A DNA stretch of 64,000 nt, from assembly GCF_900188405.1 (NCBI RefSeq), contig NZ_FZOF01000003.1, positions 455,449 to 519,448 on the forward strand. The letters run 5' to 3'. Positions 10,961 to 19,224 of the stretch are shown in pieces; position 1 is the stretch's first letter, and every line of letters begins with the position of its first letter. This stretch comes from Actinacidiphila glaucinigra. GTDB lineage: Bacteria; Actinomycetota; Actinomycetes; Streptomycetales; Streptomycetaceae. The position numbers and the translations under genes were made by a program. The notes below the pieces were generated by a model. The model had not been told where the DNA came from. It saw only the letters and a program-made list of their open reading frames with translations, and ran no database searches.

Positions 10961-10986
10961 CGCCGCCCGCCCCGTGGCGGGCGGCG
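10961..10986 (-). terminator. Intercistronic hairpin between permease and glucosidase genes
   Basis: An 11-bp perfect stem (cgccgcccgcc / ggcgggcggcg) with loop ccgt lies between the last permease and the glucosidase. It could attenuate transcription or protect the upstream mRNA; it has no U-tract. Confidence 0.5.
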
Positions 10987-11028
10987 TGGTACTGGACGGG
11001 TGCGGCCGGAGGCCGTCGGGGCCGGGCC

Positions 11029-11907
11029 TCAGCCCTTCAGGCCGCCGGCGGTGAGGCCGCTCATGATGTTGCGCTGGAAGATCAGGAAGATCAGCAGGGT
11101 GGGCACCGAGGCCATCGCGATGGCCGCGAGCAGCCAGTTCTCCGGCACCCCGCTGGCGAGCGAGTAGATGCCGACGTTGAGGGTCTGCTTGGTCGGGTCG
11201 TTCAGGGTGAGCATCGGCCAGAGGAAGTCCTTCCAGACCCCGACCACCGCGAAGATGGAGACCACTCCGAGGATCGGCCGGGAGATCGGCAGGACCACCG
11301 ACCACAGGGTCCGCATCTGCGAGGCCCCGTCGATCGCGGAGGCGTCGAGCAGCTCCTGCGGCACCGAGTCGAAGAACCGCTTGAGCAGGAAGATGTTGAA
11401 GGCGTTGGTGACCGAGGGGAGCCAGATCACCCAGGGCGAGTTGAGCAGGTTGCGCTGGAAGATCGGCACGTCCAGGACGGTCAGGTACTGCGGTACGACC
11501 AGGACCGTCGCCGGGATCATCAACGTGGCCAGCATCATCCCGAGGATCGCCTTGCCGAACACCGGGCGCAGCTTGGACAGCGAGTAGGCGGCGGCGACAT
11601 CGAGGACCAGCTGGAAGGCGAGCGCCCCGAAGGCGTACCAGAGGGTGTTGAGCAGAAGGTGGGACAGATCCATCACCTCCCAGGCGCTCGTGTAGTTCTC
11701 CGGGTGCAGGGCCTGCGGGAAGGTGGTGGGCGGGATCCGCGCGAACTCCTCGGTGCTCTTGAGGCCGTTGGAGGCCATCCAGTACAGCGGGCCGAGGAAG
11801 ACCAGCGTGAAGGTGGTGACCACCAGGGTGAGGACGGTCCGGTAGAGGATCCGGCCGCGCCGGCTCGCCAGCTGCGTCGGCGATATCAGCGTTCTCGTGC
11901 TGCTCAT
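11029..11907 (-). CDS. Carbohydrate ABC transporter permease, MalG type
   Basis: The 292-residue inner-membrane protein has six predicted membrane segments, beginning with TLVVTTFTLVFLGPLYWM, and the EAA loop ELLDASAIDGASQMRT that contacts the ATPase. It pairs with the MalF-type permease 14 bp upstream. As is common for CUT1 systems in Streptomyces, no ATPase gene is in the operon; the shared ATPase MsiK probably serves it. ATG 11907 is the first start that keeps the family's normal N-terminus. Confidence 0.93.
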   Translation of the reverse strand: MSSTRTLISPTQLASRRGRILYRTVLTLVVTTFTLVFLGPLYWMASNGLKSTEEFARIPPTTFPQALHPENYTSAWEVMDLSHLLLNTLWYAFGALAFQLVLDVAAAYSLSKLRPVFGKAILGMMLATLMIPATVLVVPQYLTVLDVPIFQRNLLNSPWVIWLPSVTNAFNIFLLKRFFDSVPQELLDASAIDGASQMRTLWSVVLPISRPILGVVSIFAVVGVWKDFLWPMLTLNDPTKQTLNVGIYSLASGVPENWLLAAIAMASVPTLLIFLIFQRNIMSGLTAGGLKG

Positions 11908-11921
11908 CGGTGTGTCCCGTC

Positions 11922-12896
11922 CTACTCGTCCGCGGCGCGGCTGAGCCGCACGTATCCGGCGGAGAAGACCGCCAGCAGTACGAGCAGCACCAGGCCGAGC
12001 GCCGCGGCACCGCCGTAGTTGTTGAAGCTGAAGGCGTACTGGTAGATCAGGTAGACGACGGTGGTCGTGGACCCCTCCGGGCCGGAGCCGCCGGTCAGCA
12101 GGAAGGGTTCGGTGAAGACCTGCATCGTGGCGATGATCTGCATCAGCAGCATCAGCGACAGGATGAGCCGGGTCTGCGGGACCGTCACATGCCAGATCTT
12201 GCGCAGCAGTCCGGCGCCGTCGAGTTCGGCGGCCTCGTACAGCTCGCCGGGGATGCCCTGGAGGGCGGCCAGGTAGATCAGGGTGGCACCGCCCATGTTC
12301 ATCCAGGTGGAGGCGATGACCACCGAGAGCATGGCGGTGTCGGTGGACTGCAGCCACTGCTGGGTCGGCAGGTGCAGCGTCTCCAGGATGCGGTTGAACA
12401 GGCCGTACTCGGGGTTGTAGAGGTTCTTGAAGATCAGCACCGAGGCCACCGGCGGCAGCATGACCGGCAGGTACACCAGCAGCCGCAGATAACCCCGGGT
12501 GTGCCGCATCTCGTTGAGCAGCAATGCCACGAAGAAGGGCACCGCGAAGCCGAGCAGCAGGGCCAGGCCGGTGAAGAGCAGGGTGTTGCGCCAGGCCTGC
12601 CAGAACGCGGGGTCGTGGAAGACGTAGTTCAGGTTGGACCAGCCGACCCAGGTGGTCTGCCCGCTCTCGGTCTTCTGGAAGGCCAGCAGGAACTCCCGCA
12701 CCATCGGGTACCACGAGAAGAACGCGAAGCACAGCACGGCGCCGATCAGGAACGCGTGCGCGGTGAGGTTGCGGCGCAGGGCGCGGCCGGCCCGCCCCGG
12801 ACGGCGGCCGTCCGGGGCGGGGCGGCGCACCGTACGGCGCGACCGGCTCTTCGCGGGAGTGCTGGCGGGCAGGGTGGGGGCGCTGGGGGCCGACAT
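11922..12896 (-). CDS. Carbohydrate ABC transporter permease, MalF type
   Basis: The 324-residue membrane protein starts with a basic, proline-rich cytoplasmic tail, then the first membrane segment (FLIGAVLCFAFFSWYPMV). The EAA-like loop is ELYEAAELDGAGLLRKIWHVTVP. It forms the heterodimeric channel with the MalG-type protein and takes sugars from the lipoprotein encoded just upstream (37-bp gap). The CUT1 family imports oligosaccharides or glycerol-like compounds. Confidence 0.93.
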   Translation of the reverse strand: MSAPSAPTLPASTPAKSRSRRTVRRPAPDGRRPGRAGRALRRNLTAHAFLIGAVLCFAFFSWYPMVREFLLAFQKTESGQTTWVGWSNLNYVFHDPAFWQAWRNTLLFTGLALLLGFAVPFFVALLLNEMRHTRGYLRLLVYLPVMLPPVASVLIFKNLYNPEYGLFNRILETLHLPTQQWLQSTDTAMLSVVIASTWMNMGGATLIYLAALQGIPGELYEAAELDGAGLLRKIWHVTVPQTRLILSLMLLMQIIATMQVFTEPFLLTGGSGPEGSTTTVVYLIYQYAFSFNNYGGAAALGLVLLVLLAVFSAGYVRLSRAADE

Positions 12897-12933
12897 CGTC
12901 GCTCCTGGGTGCCGGGTGCCGAGGGGGCCTGGG

Positions 12934-14346
12934 CTACTGGTTGGCGAGGACCTGGTTGACCTGGGTCTCCGCGGTGGACAGCAGCTTGGCGGCGTCCGCG
13001 TTCTTGTTGGTCAGGACGCCGGACATCACGTTGTCCAGGACCTTGTAGATCTCCTGGGCCTTCGCCGGCTCGGCCTTGCCGGGAACCGGGTTGTCCATGA
13101 AGGCGCGGAAGTTCTCGACCGGCATGGTGGCGCTGGCGGCCTTCAGCTGGTCGTCCTCGGTCTTGCTGGCACCGGTGAAGAAGGCCGGCTGGGGCAGACC
13201 GACGGGGAGGCCGTCCGCCTTGCTGCGGGCGTAGTCGAACTGGCCCTTGCCGGGGGTGAGGGTCTTGAGGTTCAGCCAGGCGATGGCGGCCTTGATCTTG
13301 TCGGGCGAGCTGCCCTTCTTGATCATGTAGTCGTTGCCGCCGAAGAGGGTGGCCTTGCCGCCGGGGATCGGGCCCATGCCGAAGTTGGCGTAGTCGGCGC
13401 CGAGCTGCTGGACCATGTACGTGATGTCGTCGGGTGCGGCCAGGAACATGCCGAGCTTGTCGGCGGCCATCTGCTTCTGCAGGTCGCCCCACTTCAGCAG
13501 CTGGGTCTGGCCCATGCTGTTGTCGGTCCAACGCATATCGTGCAGGTTCTGCACGATCTCCTTGCCGAGGTCGGTGTTGAAGGCCGCCTTGGTGCCGTCG
13601 GCGGACACGACGTCGCCGCCGAGGCCGTACATCGTCGCGGTGTAGTGCCAGCCGCCGGTGTTCTGCGCGCTGTACTCGCCGTAGCCCGATATGCCCTTGC
13701 CCAGGCCCGCGATGGCCTTCGCCGCGGTGCGCACCTCGGCCCAGTCGGCCGGGGGCTTGTTGGGGTCGAGGCCGGCCTGGGTGAAGAGCTTGCGGTTGAT
13801 GAGCAGGCCCATGCGGTAGTTGCTGGTCGGCAGGCCGTACAGCTTGCCGTCCTTCTTCAGCACGTCGAGCACGTTGGAGTCGATGTCCGCGAGCGCCGGG
13901 ACGGTCTTGTCGGTGACGTACGCGCTGATGTCCGCGGCGCCGTCGTTGTCGAGCACCTGCTGCAGGTCGGTGAAGTACGTGTAGAACACGTCCGGTTGCG
14001 ACTTGGCCTTCAGCGCGGCCGTGAACCGGGCCGGCTCCTCGCACTGACCGGGCGTCGACTTACCGTCGATCGTCACGTTCGGGTACTTCTTGTTGAAGGT
14101 GGCGACGTCCTCCTTCCACTCCTTGAGCTCCGCCTTCTTCGCGGCCGGCGGCATGCAGTCGATGGTCAGCGTGACCTTGGCCTTGGGGTCCAGCGGGGCG
14201 GTGGGGTCGGACGAACCGCCGCCCGCGTTGTTGTCGTTGTCCGCGCTGCTGCTGGTACCGCAGGCGGTCAGGGCGGCCAGGGCCAGCGCGGAGACGAGCG
14301 TGGCCGCGGTGGCACGGCGGGCGGGGCGGAACCAGGAGCTTCTCAT
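12934..14346 (-). CDS. Carbohydrate ABC transporter substrate-binding lipoprotein
   Basis: The 470-residue protein has a type II signal peptide with lipobox LTAC followed by a Ser/Asp/Asn/Gly linker, then a cluster B (family 1) sugar-binding fold (FNKKYPNVTIDG; LYGLPTSNYRMGLLINRKLF). It sits on the outer face of the membrane and delivers sugar to the two permeases. The start is ATG 14346, with AAGGGGACC upstream. With the cytoplasmic GH13 enzyme in the same unit, an alpha-glucoside such as maltose, isomaltose or trehalose is the likely ligand, but this is inference. Confidence 0.93.
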   Translation of the reverse strand: MRSSWFRPARRATAATLVSALALAALTACGTSSSADNDNNAGGGSSDPTAPLDPKAKVTLTIDCMPPAAKKAELKEWKEDVATFNKKYPNVTIDGKSTPGQCEEPARFTAALKAKSQPDVFYTYFTDLQQVLDNDGAADISAYVTDKTVPALADIDSNVLDVLKKDGKLYGLPTSNYRMGLLINRKLFTQAGLDPNKPPADWAEVRTAAKAIAGLGKGISGYGEYSAQNTGGWHYTATMYGLGGDVVSADGTKAAFNTDLGKEIVQNLHDMRWTDNSMGQTQLLKWGDLQKQMAADKLGMFLAAPDDITYMVQQLGADYANFGMGPIPGGKATLFGGNDYMIKKGSSPDKIKAAIAWLNLKTLTPGKGQFDYARSKADGLPVGLPQPAFFTGASKTEDDQLKAASATMPVENFRAFMDNPVPGKAEPAKAQEIYKVLDNVMSGVLTNKNADAAKLLSTAETQVNQVLANQ

Positions 14347-14450
14347 CGGTGGTCCCCTTCGGGCATGAGCGTGGAAGCCCCCGACCACACGCAGCGGGGG
14401 CGTCGCACACTCAAGCACCACAAACAGATGTCCGCAATATCTCGCGCAGA

Positions 14451-14478
14451 TTTCGCAAAACATTGACCGCCTTGCGCA
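14451..14478. promoter_or_regulatory. Candidate LacI-family operator half-sites before the sugar-binding protein gene
   Basis: TTTCGCAAAA (14451-14460) and TTGCGCA (14472-14478) lie about 105-130 bp upstream of the binding-protein start. They share the TTGCG core with the elements in front of the LacI gene at 15605-15653, as expected if the regulator controls both promoters. The match is by eye only. Confidence 0.4.
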
Positions 14479-14535
14479 GCTCACCAACGAAGGCCGCGAA
14501 CACCGGGCACGGGGCGGGAACCCCGAGGCCGCAAA

Positions 14536-14580
14536 CGCGGACCGGGCGGTTCCGACATCGTCGGAACCGCCCGGTCCGCG
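14536..14580 (-). terminator. Terminator of the LacI-family gene
   Basis: A perfect 21-bp stem (arms starting cgcggaccgggcggttccga) with the 3-nt loop atc lies 15 bp after the regulator stop. It should insulate the transporter operon from the regulator transcript. Confidence 0.85.
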
Positions 14581-14595
14581 GGACGCGGCGACCGC

Positions 14596-15603
14596 TCAGC
14601 CGCGCACGGGCCCCGTCGTCCCGCGGACGACCAGCTCCGGCTCGTAGAGCAGTTCGTCGGAGGCCACCTGCTTGCCCGCGATCTTCAGCGCGAGCAGCTC
14701 GACGGCGGTACGGCCCATCGCCTCGATCGGCTGCCGAACCGTGGTCAGCGGCGGGTCGGTGCAGGTCATGAACGCCGAGTCGTCGTAGCCGACCACGGAC
14801 ACGTCACCAGGGACGGACAGCCCCAGCCGGCGCGCGGCCCGCACGGCGCCCAGCGCCATCGGGTCGTTGGCGCAGATGATCCCTGTGACCCCGCGTTCCC
14901 AGAGCTTGGCGGCCGCGGCCTGGCCGCCCTCCAGGGTGAACATCGCCCGCCCCACGTGCTCGTCCGGCAGCGACCCGCCGCCCGCGGCGGCGGCCGCCCG
15001 CGCCGCGACCAGCTTGCGCCGCGACGGCATGTGGTCGGTGGGCCCGAGCAGCAGTCCGATCCGCTCGTGGCCGAGCGAGGACAGGTGCCGCCAGGCCTGC
15101 TCGACGGCGACCGCGTCGTCGCACGACACCCTCGGGAAGCCGAGGTCCTCGATGGCGGCGTTGATCAGCACCACCGGCAGGTTCCGCTCCGCCAGCAGGC
15201 GGTAGTGGTCGTGCGGCGCGTCCGCCTGCGCGTACAGGCCGCCGGCGAAGACCACGCCGGAGACGTGCTGCTGGAGGAGGAGCGAGACGTAGTCCGCCTC
15301 CGACACCCCGCCCGCGGTCTGGGTGCACAGCACCGGCGTCAGTCCCTGCTGGGCGAGGGCCGCCCCCACGATGTCGGCGAAGGCCGGGAAGATCGGGTTC
15401 TGCAGCTCCGGCAGGACCAGCCCGACCAGCCGGGCGCGGTTCCCCCGCAGCTGCGTCGGCCGCTCGTACCCCAGGACGTCGAGCGCCGTGAGCACCGCCT
15501 GCCGGGTGCCCTCGGACACACCCGGCTTCCCGTTCAGCACACGGCTGACGGTGGCCTCACTGACCCCGACCTTCTTCGCTACTTCGGCAAGCCGTCGCGT
15601 CAT
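14596..15603 (-). CDS. LacI family transcriptional repressor
   Basis: The 335-residue protein has the N-terminal LacI helix-turn-helix and hinge (RLAEVAKKVGVSEATVSRVLNGKPGVS), then a periplasmic-binding-protein-like effector domain ending in the typical LacI region (VPGDVSVVGYDDSAFM; PPLTTVRQP). It probably represses the downstream sugar transporter and glucosidase genes and its own promoter, with release by the imported sugar. ATG 15603 is chosen so that the protein begins at the HTH; ATG 15615 would add four residues. No clear Shine-Dalgarno precedes either. Confidence 0.93.
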   Translation of the reverse strand: MTRRLAEVAKKVGVSEATVSRVLNGKPGVSEGTRQAVLTALDVLGYERPTQLRGNRARLVGLVLPELQNPIFPAFADIVGAALAQQGLTPVLCTQTAGGVSEADYVSLLLQQHVSGVVFAGGLYAQADAPHDHYRLLAERNLPVVLINAAIEDLGFPRVSCDDAVAVEQAWRHLSSLGHERIGLLLGPTDHMPSRRKLVAARAAAAAGGGSLPDEHVGRAMFTLEGGQAAAAKLWERGVTGIICANDPMALGAVRAARRLGLSVPGDVSVVGYDDSAFMTCTDPPLTTVRQPIEAMGRTAVELLALKIAGKQVASDELLYEPELVVRGTTGPVRG

Positions 15604-15604
15604 G

Positions 15605-15653
15605 AGCGCAAGCATACGACATGACATGCAAGTGGTTTGCGCTCTTGCGCAAG
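15605..15653. promoter_or_regulatory. Candidate autoregulatory LacI operators
   Basis: A 10-bp perfect palindrome CTTGCGCAAG occupies 15644-15653, and inverted arms AGCGCAA (15605) and TTTGCGCT (15637) flank the region just upstream of the repressor start. LacI-family sites in Streptomyces are typically short palindromes around TTGCGCAA. This supports autoregulation; binding is inferred. Confidence 0.5.
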
Positions 15654-15880
15654 TCCATCGAGACGCGGGGGACGTGGCCGTGCCGCCGGTACGGGCGGGG
15701 CGCAAGCGCGGCCCCCTGGTGATCGGGGTCATCGGGGCCATGGGGGTCACCGCGGTCACCGCAGCGCTCGTGCCCTCGGGGCGACCGGCGCCGGCGTGCC
15801 GCGAACCCGCGGGGATCCACGCCCGGTTGCGCCGGCGGTGACCCATACTCTGTGTCCCGTCCGAACGTTCTGGGAGAGTC

Positions 15881-16276
15881 ATGACAAGCAGGTTCACGGA
15901 GCTCACCGTTGACTGCCACGATCCGGAGAGGCTCGCGGCCTTCTGGTGCGAGGTCCTGGACTTCGAGGTCGTCGACCGGAGCGAGGGCAAGGTCGAGATC
16001 GGCTCCTGGGTGCCGACCGTCGAGGAGGTCCGGGCCCGCCAGATGCCGCCGACCTTGCTGTTCGTCCGGGTGCCCGAGGGCAAGGCCGTGAAGAACCGCC
16101 TGCACCTCGACGTCAGCCCGATCGACGGCAGCACCGAGGACGAGGTGGCCAGATTGCTCGGCCTGGGTGCCACCAGGACGGACGTCGGTCAGGGCCCGGA
16201 CCGGAACTGGGTGGTCATGGCGGACCCCGAGGGCAACGAGTTCGACGTCCTGCGCACCCTGGCGCCGCGGCAGTAG
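15881..16276 (+). CDS. VOC superfamily (glyoxalase/bleomycin-resistance fold) protein
   Basis: The 131-residue cytoplasmic protein has the single-chain VOC fold: FTELTVDCHDPERLAAFWCEVLDF at the N-terminus (first beta-alpha-beta unit) and VVMADPEGNEFDVL at the C-terminus. The Glu in PEGNEFDVL is the usual metal ligand position. The substrate cannot be inferred. GGGAGA precedes ATG 15881. Proteins of this kind are very common in Streptomyces. The 121-bp gap that follows carries three imperfect copies of cgcaccccgt. Confidence 0.88.
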   Translation: MTSRFTELTVDCHDPERLAAFWCEVLDFEVVDRSEGKVEIGSWVPTVEEVRARQMPPTLLFVRVPEGKAVKNRLHLDVSPIDGSTEDEVARLLGLGATRTDVGQGPDRNWVVMADPEGNEFDVLRTLAPRQ

Positions 16277-16378
16277 GCCGCGACCGGGCGCTCGCACCCC
16301 GTCGCACCCCGTCGCACACCGCAACCGCCACCGCACCGCGCGCAGTACGGGAGGGGCTGGAGAGCCGCGGGTGATGCG

Positions 16379-16397
16379 GAAGGTTAGGCTTACCTTC
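16379..16397. promoter_or_regulatory. Iron box (DmdR/IdeR-type operator) overlapping a likely leaderless promoter
   Basis: GAAGGTTAGGCTTACCTTC is a 19-bp near-palindrome close to the actinobacterial iron-box consensus TTAGGTTAGGCTAACCTAA. It ends directly at the ATG of the next gene. Within it, TAGGCT (16385-16390) is a good -10 hexamer, 7 bp before the ATG, so the transcript would begin at the start codon and the Fe(II)-bound repressor would cover the promoter. Confidence 0.75.
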
Positions 16398-17303
16398 ATG
16401 AGCACCTGCACCTCCGCGTCCAGCTCCCTGGCTGAGCCCGTCGCCGCGACGGCGGCCACCGCGCGGACCTGGCTGCTGCTGGAGCAGCCGGGGCCGTGGG
16501 GCCCCAAGGCGCTGACCGGGAGCCATCTGGATCCGCGGGTGGGCCGTGCGCTGGAACGCGCCGCGGACCGGACCGGGGTGCGGGTCGGGCTGATCCGGCG
16601 GCCCGGGCGGCATGCGGACCGGCACGACGTACGGCGGCGCACGGCGTACGTGGCGCACACCGTGCCGGGCGGTACCTGGGTGCGGGAGGCGGTCGTCGAG
16701 GACCCGGGCGCGCTGCTTGGCCTCGACTTCGAGGCGCTGGGCCGCGGCGACCACCGCGGCTTCGGGATGCCGTACGAGGGCGACCCGCTCGCCCTCGTCT
16801 GCACCAACGGCAAGCGGGACCGCTGCTGCGCCCTCAAGGGCCGGCCGCTCGCCGCGGAGCTGGCCGCCTCCGGGCTCGGCGAGGTCTGGGAGGTGACCCA
16901 CCTGGGCGGGCACCGGTTCTCGCCGACGATGCTGGTCCTGCCGTACGGCTACGCCTACGGCCGGGTCGACGCCGGACTGGCCCACCAGGTGCTGGCGGCC
17001 GCCCGCGAGGGCGACATGGTGCTGGAGGGCTGCCGCGGGCGTTCCGCGTGGGAGCGTCCGGGCCAGGCCGCCGAACTGGCCGTGCGGCGGCTGACCGGCG
17101 AACTGCGCGCCGACGCGCTGACCGTGGACGGCGAGCACGGCACCCGCGTGCGGCATCTCGACGGCCGGGCCTGGGACGTCGAGGTGATGGCGGTCGCGGC
17201 GGAACCGCCCCGGCCCGAGAGCTGCGGGGCGGCCCTGGGGGCGCCGCTGCGGATGGAGATCAGCGGCATTCAGCCGGCGCTCTTGACGAACTCCGTGGTG
17301 TAG
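16398..17303 (+). CDS. Sucrase/ferredoxin-like family protein, iron-box controlled
   Basis: The 301-residue protein belongs to the sucrase/ferredoxin-like (thioredoxin-like ferredoxin) family. Its cysteine motif is CTNGKRDRCCALKGRPLA, and the conserved HLGGHRFSPTMLVLPYGYAYGR follows. The family is thought to bind a 2Fe-2S cluster, but its reaction is not established. I start at ATG 16398 because the iron box and -10 element lie immediately upstream; an in-frame ATG at 16374 would lie upstream of that promoter. Iron repression suggests a role under iron starvation, perhaps in siderophore-iron release. The 3' end overlaps the convergent gene by 34 bp. Confidence 0.85.
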   Translation: MSTCTSASSSLAEPVAATAATARTWLLLEQPGPWGPKALTGSHLDPRVGRALERAADRTGVRVGLIRRPGRHADRHDVRRRTAYVAHTVPGGTWVREAVVEDPGALLGLDFEALGRGDHRGFGMPYEGDPLALVCTNGKRDRCCALKGRPLAAELAASGLGEVWEVTHLGGHRFSPTMLVLPYGYAYGRVDAGLAHQVLAAAREGDMVLEGCRGRSAWERPGQAAELAVRRLTGELRADALTVDGEHGTRVRHLDGRAWDVEVMAVAAEPPRPESCGAALGAPLRMEISGIQPALLTNSVV

Positions 17304-18301
17304 GTCTTGGCGAGGTCCACCTCGGCGTTCTGCAGGTTGGGGTTGAACGCCTTGAGGACCCGCTCCACCGTCTCGGGTCCGTCCTCGGGCATCACGCCGT
17401 CCTTGGTGAACATCGGCAGCGTGCTCTCGATCGCCTTGACGTAGAGCTCCTGCCCGCCGCCCTGCGCGTAGTCGGAGGGCATCTTCGCGGCGATCTCCGC
17501 GGCGCTGTGCGTGGACATCCACCGCAGCGTCTTCACAAAGGCGTTGGCGAGCTTCTGGACGGTCTCCTTGTGGCCGTTGACCCACTCCGTCTGCATGTAG
17601 AGGCTGGAGGACGGGTAGAGCCCGCCGAGCGCCTGCTGGGAGCCCTCCGGGGTGCGCATGTCGATGAGCACCTTGCCGAGGCCCTTGTCGAGGATCGTGG
17701 CCACGGTCGGGTCCGTGGTCATACCGCCCTGGATCGAGCCCTGCTCCATCGCGGAGATGAAGGTCTGGCCGGCGCCGACCGCGACCGGGGTGAACTCGCT
17801 GGTCTTCACGCCGCTGCTGACGGCGAGGTACTTGGTGAGGAAGTCCGTGGACGAGCCGATGCCGGTCACGCCCAGCTTCCTGCCCTTGAAGTCCTTGGCG
17901 CTCGTGAGGTCCCCGGCCGCCTCGTTGGAGACGATCTCCACCTCGCCGGGCGCCTGCGAGAACTGCACCACGGACTCCACCTGCTTGCCCTTCACCTGCA
18001 GGTCGAGCGTGTGGTCGTAGAAGCCGACGGTGCCCTGCACGTCGCCGGAGACGAGCGCGGTCTCGGCCTGCACTCCGGCCGGCTCGGTGAGCAGTTCGAC
18101 GTCCAGGCCCTCGGCCTTGAAGTAGCCGAGCCGCTCGGTGAGCATCGCGGGCAGGTAGATGACCTTGTCCAGGCCGCCGACCATGATCTTGACCTTGCCG
18201 CCGCCCGAGCCGGAGGCGGAGTCCCCGCCGCAGGCGGTGAGCGTGGTGAGGGCGAGGGCGGAGGCGGCGACCGCGGCCGCGGCCTTGAGGGGCGTGCGCA
18301 T
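17270..18301 (-). CDS. NitT/TauT-type ABC transporter substrate-binding lipoprotein
   Basis: The 343-residue protein has a lipoprotein signal with lipobox LTAC, then an NMT1/SsuA-like binding fold (VMVGGLDKVIYLPAMLTERLGYF type N-terminus; FKGRKLGVTGIGSSTDFL). Such proteins bind sulfonates, nitrate, thiamine precursors or aromatic acids; the ligand here is unknown. It is the last gene of an ATPase-permease-binding protein operon. ATG 18301 has AAGGA about 10 bp upstream. Its 3' end overlaps the convergent sucrase/ferredoxin-like gene. Confidence 0.9.
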   Translation of the reverse strand: MRTPLKAAAAVAASALALTTLTACGGDSASGSGGGKVKIMVGGLDKVIYLPAMLTERLGYFKAEGLDVELLTEPAGVQAETALVSGDVQGTVGFYDHTLDLQVKGKQVESVVQFSQAPGEVEIVSNEAAGDLTSAKDFKGRKLGVTGIGSSTDFLTKYLAVSSGVKTSEFTPVAVGAGQTFISAMEQGSIQGGMTTDPTVATILDKGLGKVLIDMRTPEGSQQALGGLYPSSSLYMQTEWVNGHKETVQKLANAFVKTLRWMSTHSAAEIAAKMPSDYAQGGGQELYVKAIESTLPMFTKDGVMPEDGPETVERVLKAFNPNLQNAEVDLAKTYTTEFVKSAG

Positions 18302-18345
18302 CTGGTTCACGTCCTTGTGAAGGGGGTGGTCGAAGGGCGGTGGGG

Positions 18346-19224
18346 TCAGCGGTCGGAACCGGCCTCGGCCGGTTTCCAGCGGAAGAGCCGCTTCTCCAGG
18401 AAGGTCAGCAGGCCCTCGGCGAGCAGCGCGACGACCGCGAGGATCGCCATCGCGGCGTACACGCCCGCGGAGTTGAAGGTGCCCTGCGAGGCGGCGACCA
18501 GCAGGCCGAGACCCTTGGTGGCGCCGATGTACTCGCCGACGATGGCGCCGATGAGGGCGAAGCCGAAGCTCACGTGGAGGCTGGTGAAGATCCAGGAGGT
18601 GGCCGAGGGGATGACGACCTGGAAGGTGACCTGGCGGTCGCGGGCGCCCAGGATGCGGGAGTTGGCGACCAGGTTGCGGTCTACCTCGCGGGCGCCCTGG
18701 AAGGCGTTGAAGAAGACCGGGAAGAAGACCAGGACGACGGCAGAGGCCACCTTGGAGGCCGGACCGAGCCCGAACCAGATCAGGAAGATCGGCGCGAGCA
18801 CGATCCGCGGCAGTGCGTTGAGCACCTTGATGTACGGGCCGAGCACATCGGCGAGGAAGCGGATCCGCCCGAGGGCGATGCCGAGCACCACGCCCGCGAC
18901 GACGCCGATGACCCAGCCGAGCAGGGCCTCGTAGAGCGTGTACCAGATCTGCTCCCACAGGGTGCCCTGCGCGGTGCCGTCCACGGCCCAGGTGCGGATC
19001 TGCTCCCAGATCCGCGAGGGCATCGAGAAGTGGAAGGGATCGACGGCCCCGGCCCTGGCCAGCCACTCCCACAGCCCGAGGACGGCGACCAGGAGCAGCA
19101 CCCGGCTGCCGTGGACGAGGTGGCTCCGGTTGCGGGCGGCGCGGGCGCGGGAGCGCGCGCGGTCGGTGCCCGCGGGGTCCTTGGTGACGGCGGCCGAGGG
19201 GGCCGCCACGGTCTCAGGCGACAT
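18346..19224 (-). CDS. NitT/TauT-type ABC transporter permease
   Basis: The 292-residue membrane protein has about six membrane segments (first VLLLVAVLGLWEWLARAGAV) and the SsuC-type coupling loop containing ANSRILGARDRQVTFQVVIPS. A basic Arg/Ala-rich tail precedes the first helix. Its start overlaps the end of the ATPase gene by 11 bp, which indicates coupled translation. Confidence 0.92.
   Translation of the reverse strand: MSPETVAAPSAAVTKDPAGTDRARSRARAARNRSHLVHGSRVLLLVAVLGLWEWLARAGAVDPFHFSMPSRIWEQIRTWAVDGTAQGTLWEQIWYTLYEALLGWVIGVVAGVVLGIALGRIRFLADVLGPYIKVLNALPRIVLAPIFLIWFGLGPASKVASAVVLVFFPVFFNAFQGAREVDRNLVANSRILGARDRQVTFQVVIPSATSWIFTSLHVSFGFALIGAIVGEYIGATKGLGLLVAASQGTFNSAGVYAAMAILAVVALLAEGLLTFLEKRLFRWKPAEAGSDR

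Noticed and set aside
15626..15841. Possible 71-residue protein upstream of the VOC gene
   Set aside because: No ribosome site, no recognised homologue, and it begins inside the LacI operator region. A short hydrophobic stretch is not enough to call a gene.
16281..16320. Three imperfect copies of cgcaccccgt, considered as a CRISPR or regulatory repeat
   Set aside because: Direct tandem copies without spacers; looks like slippage in GC-rich DNA.
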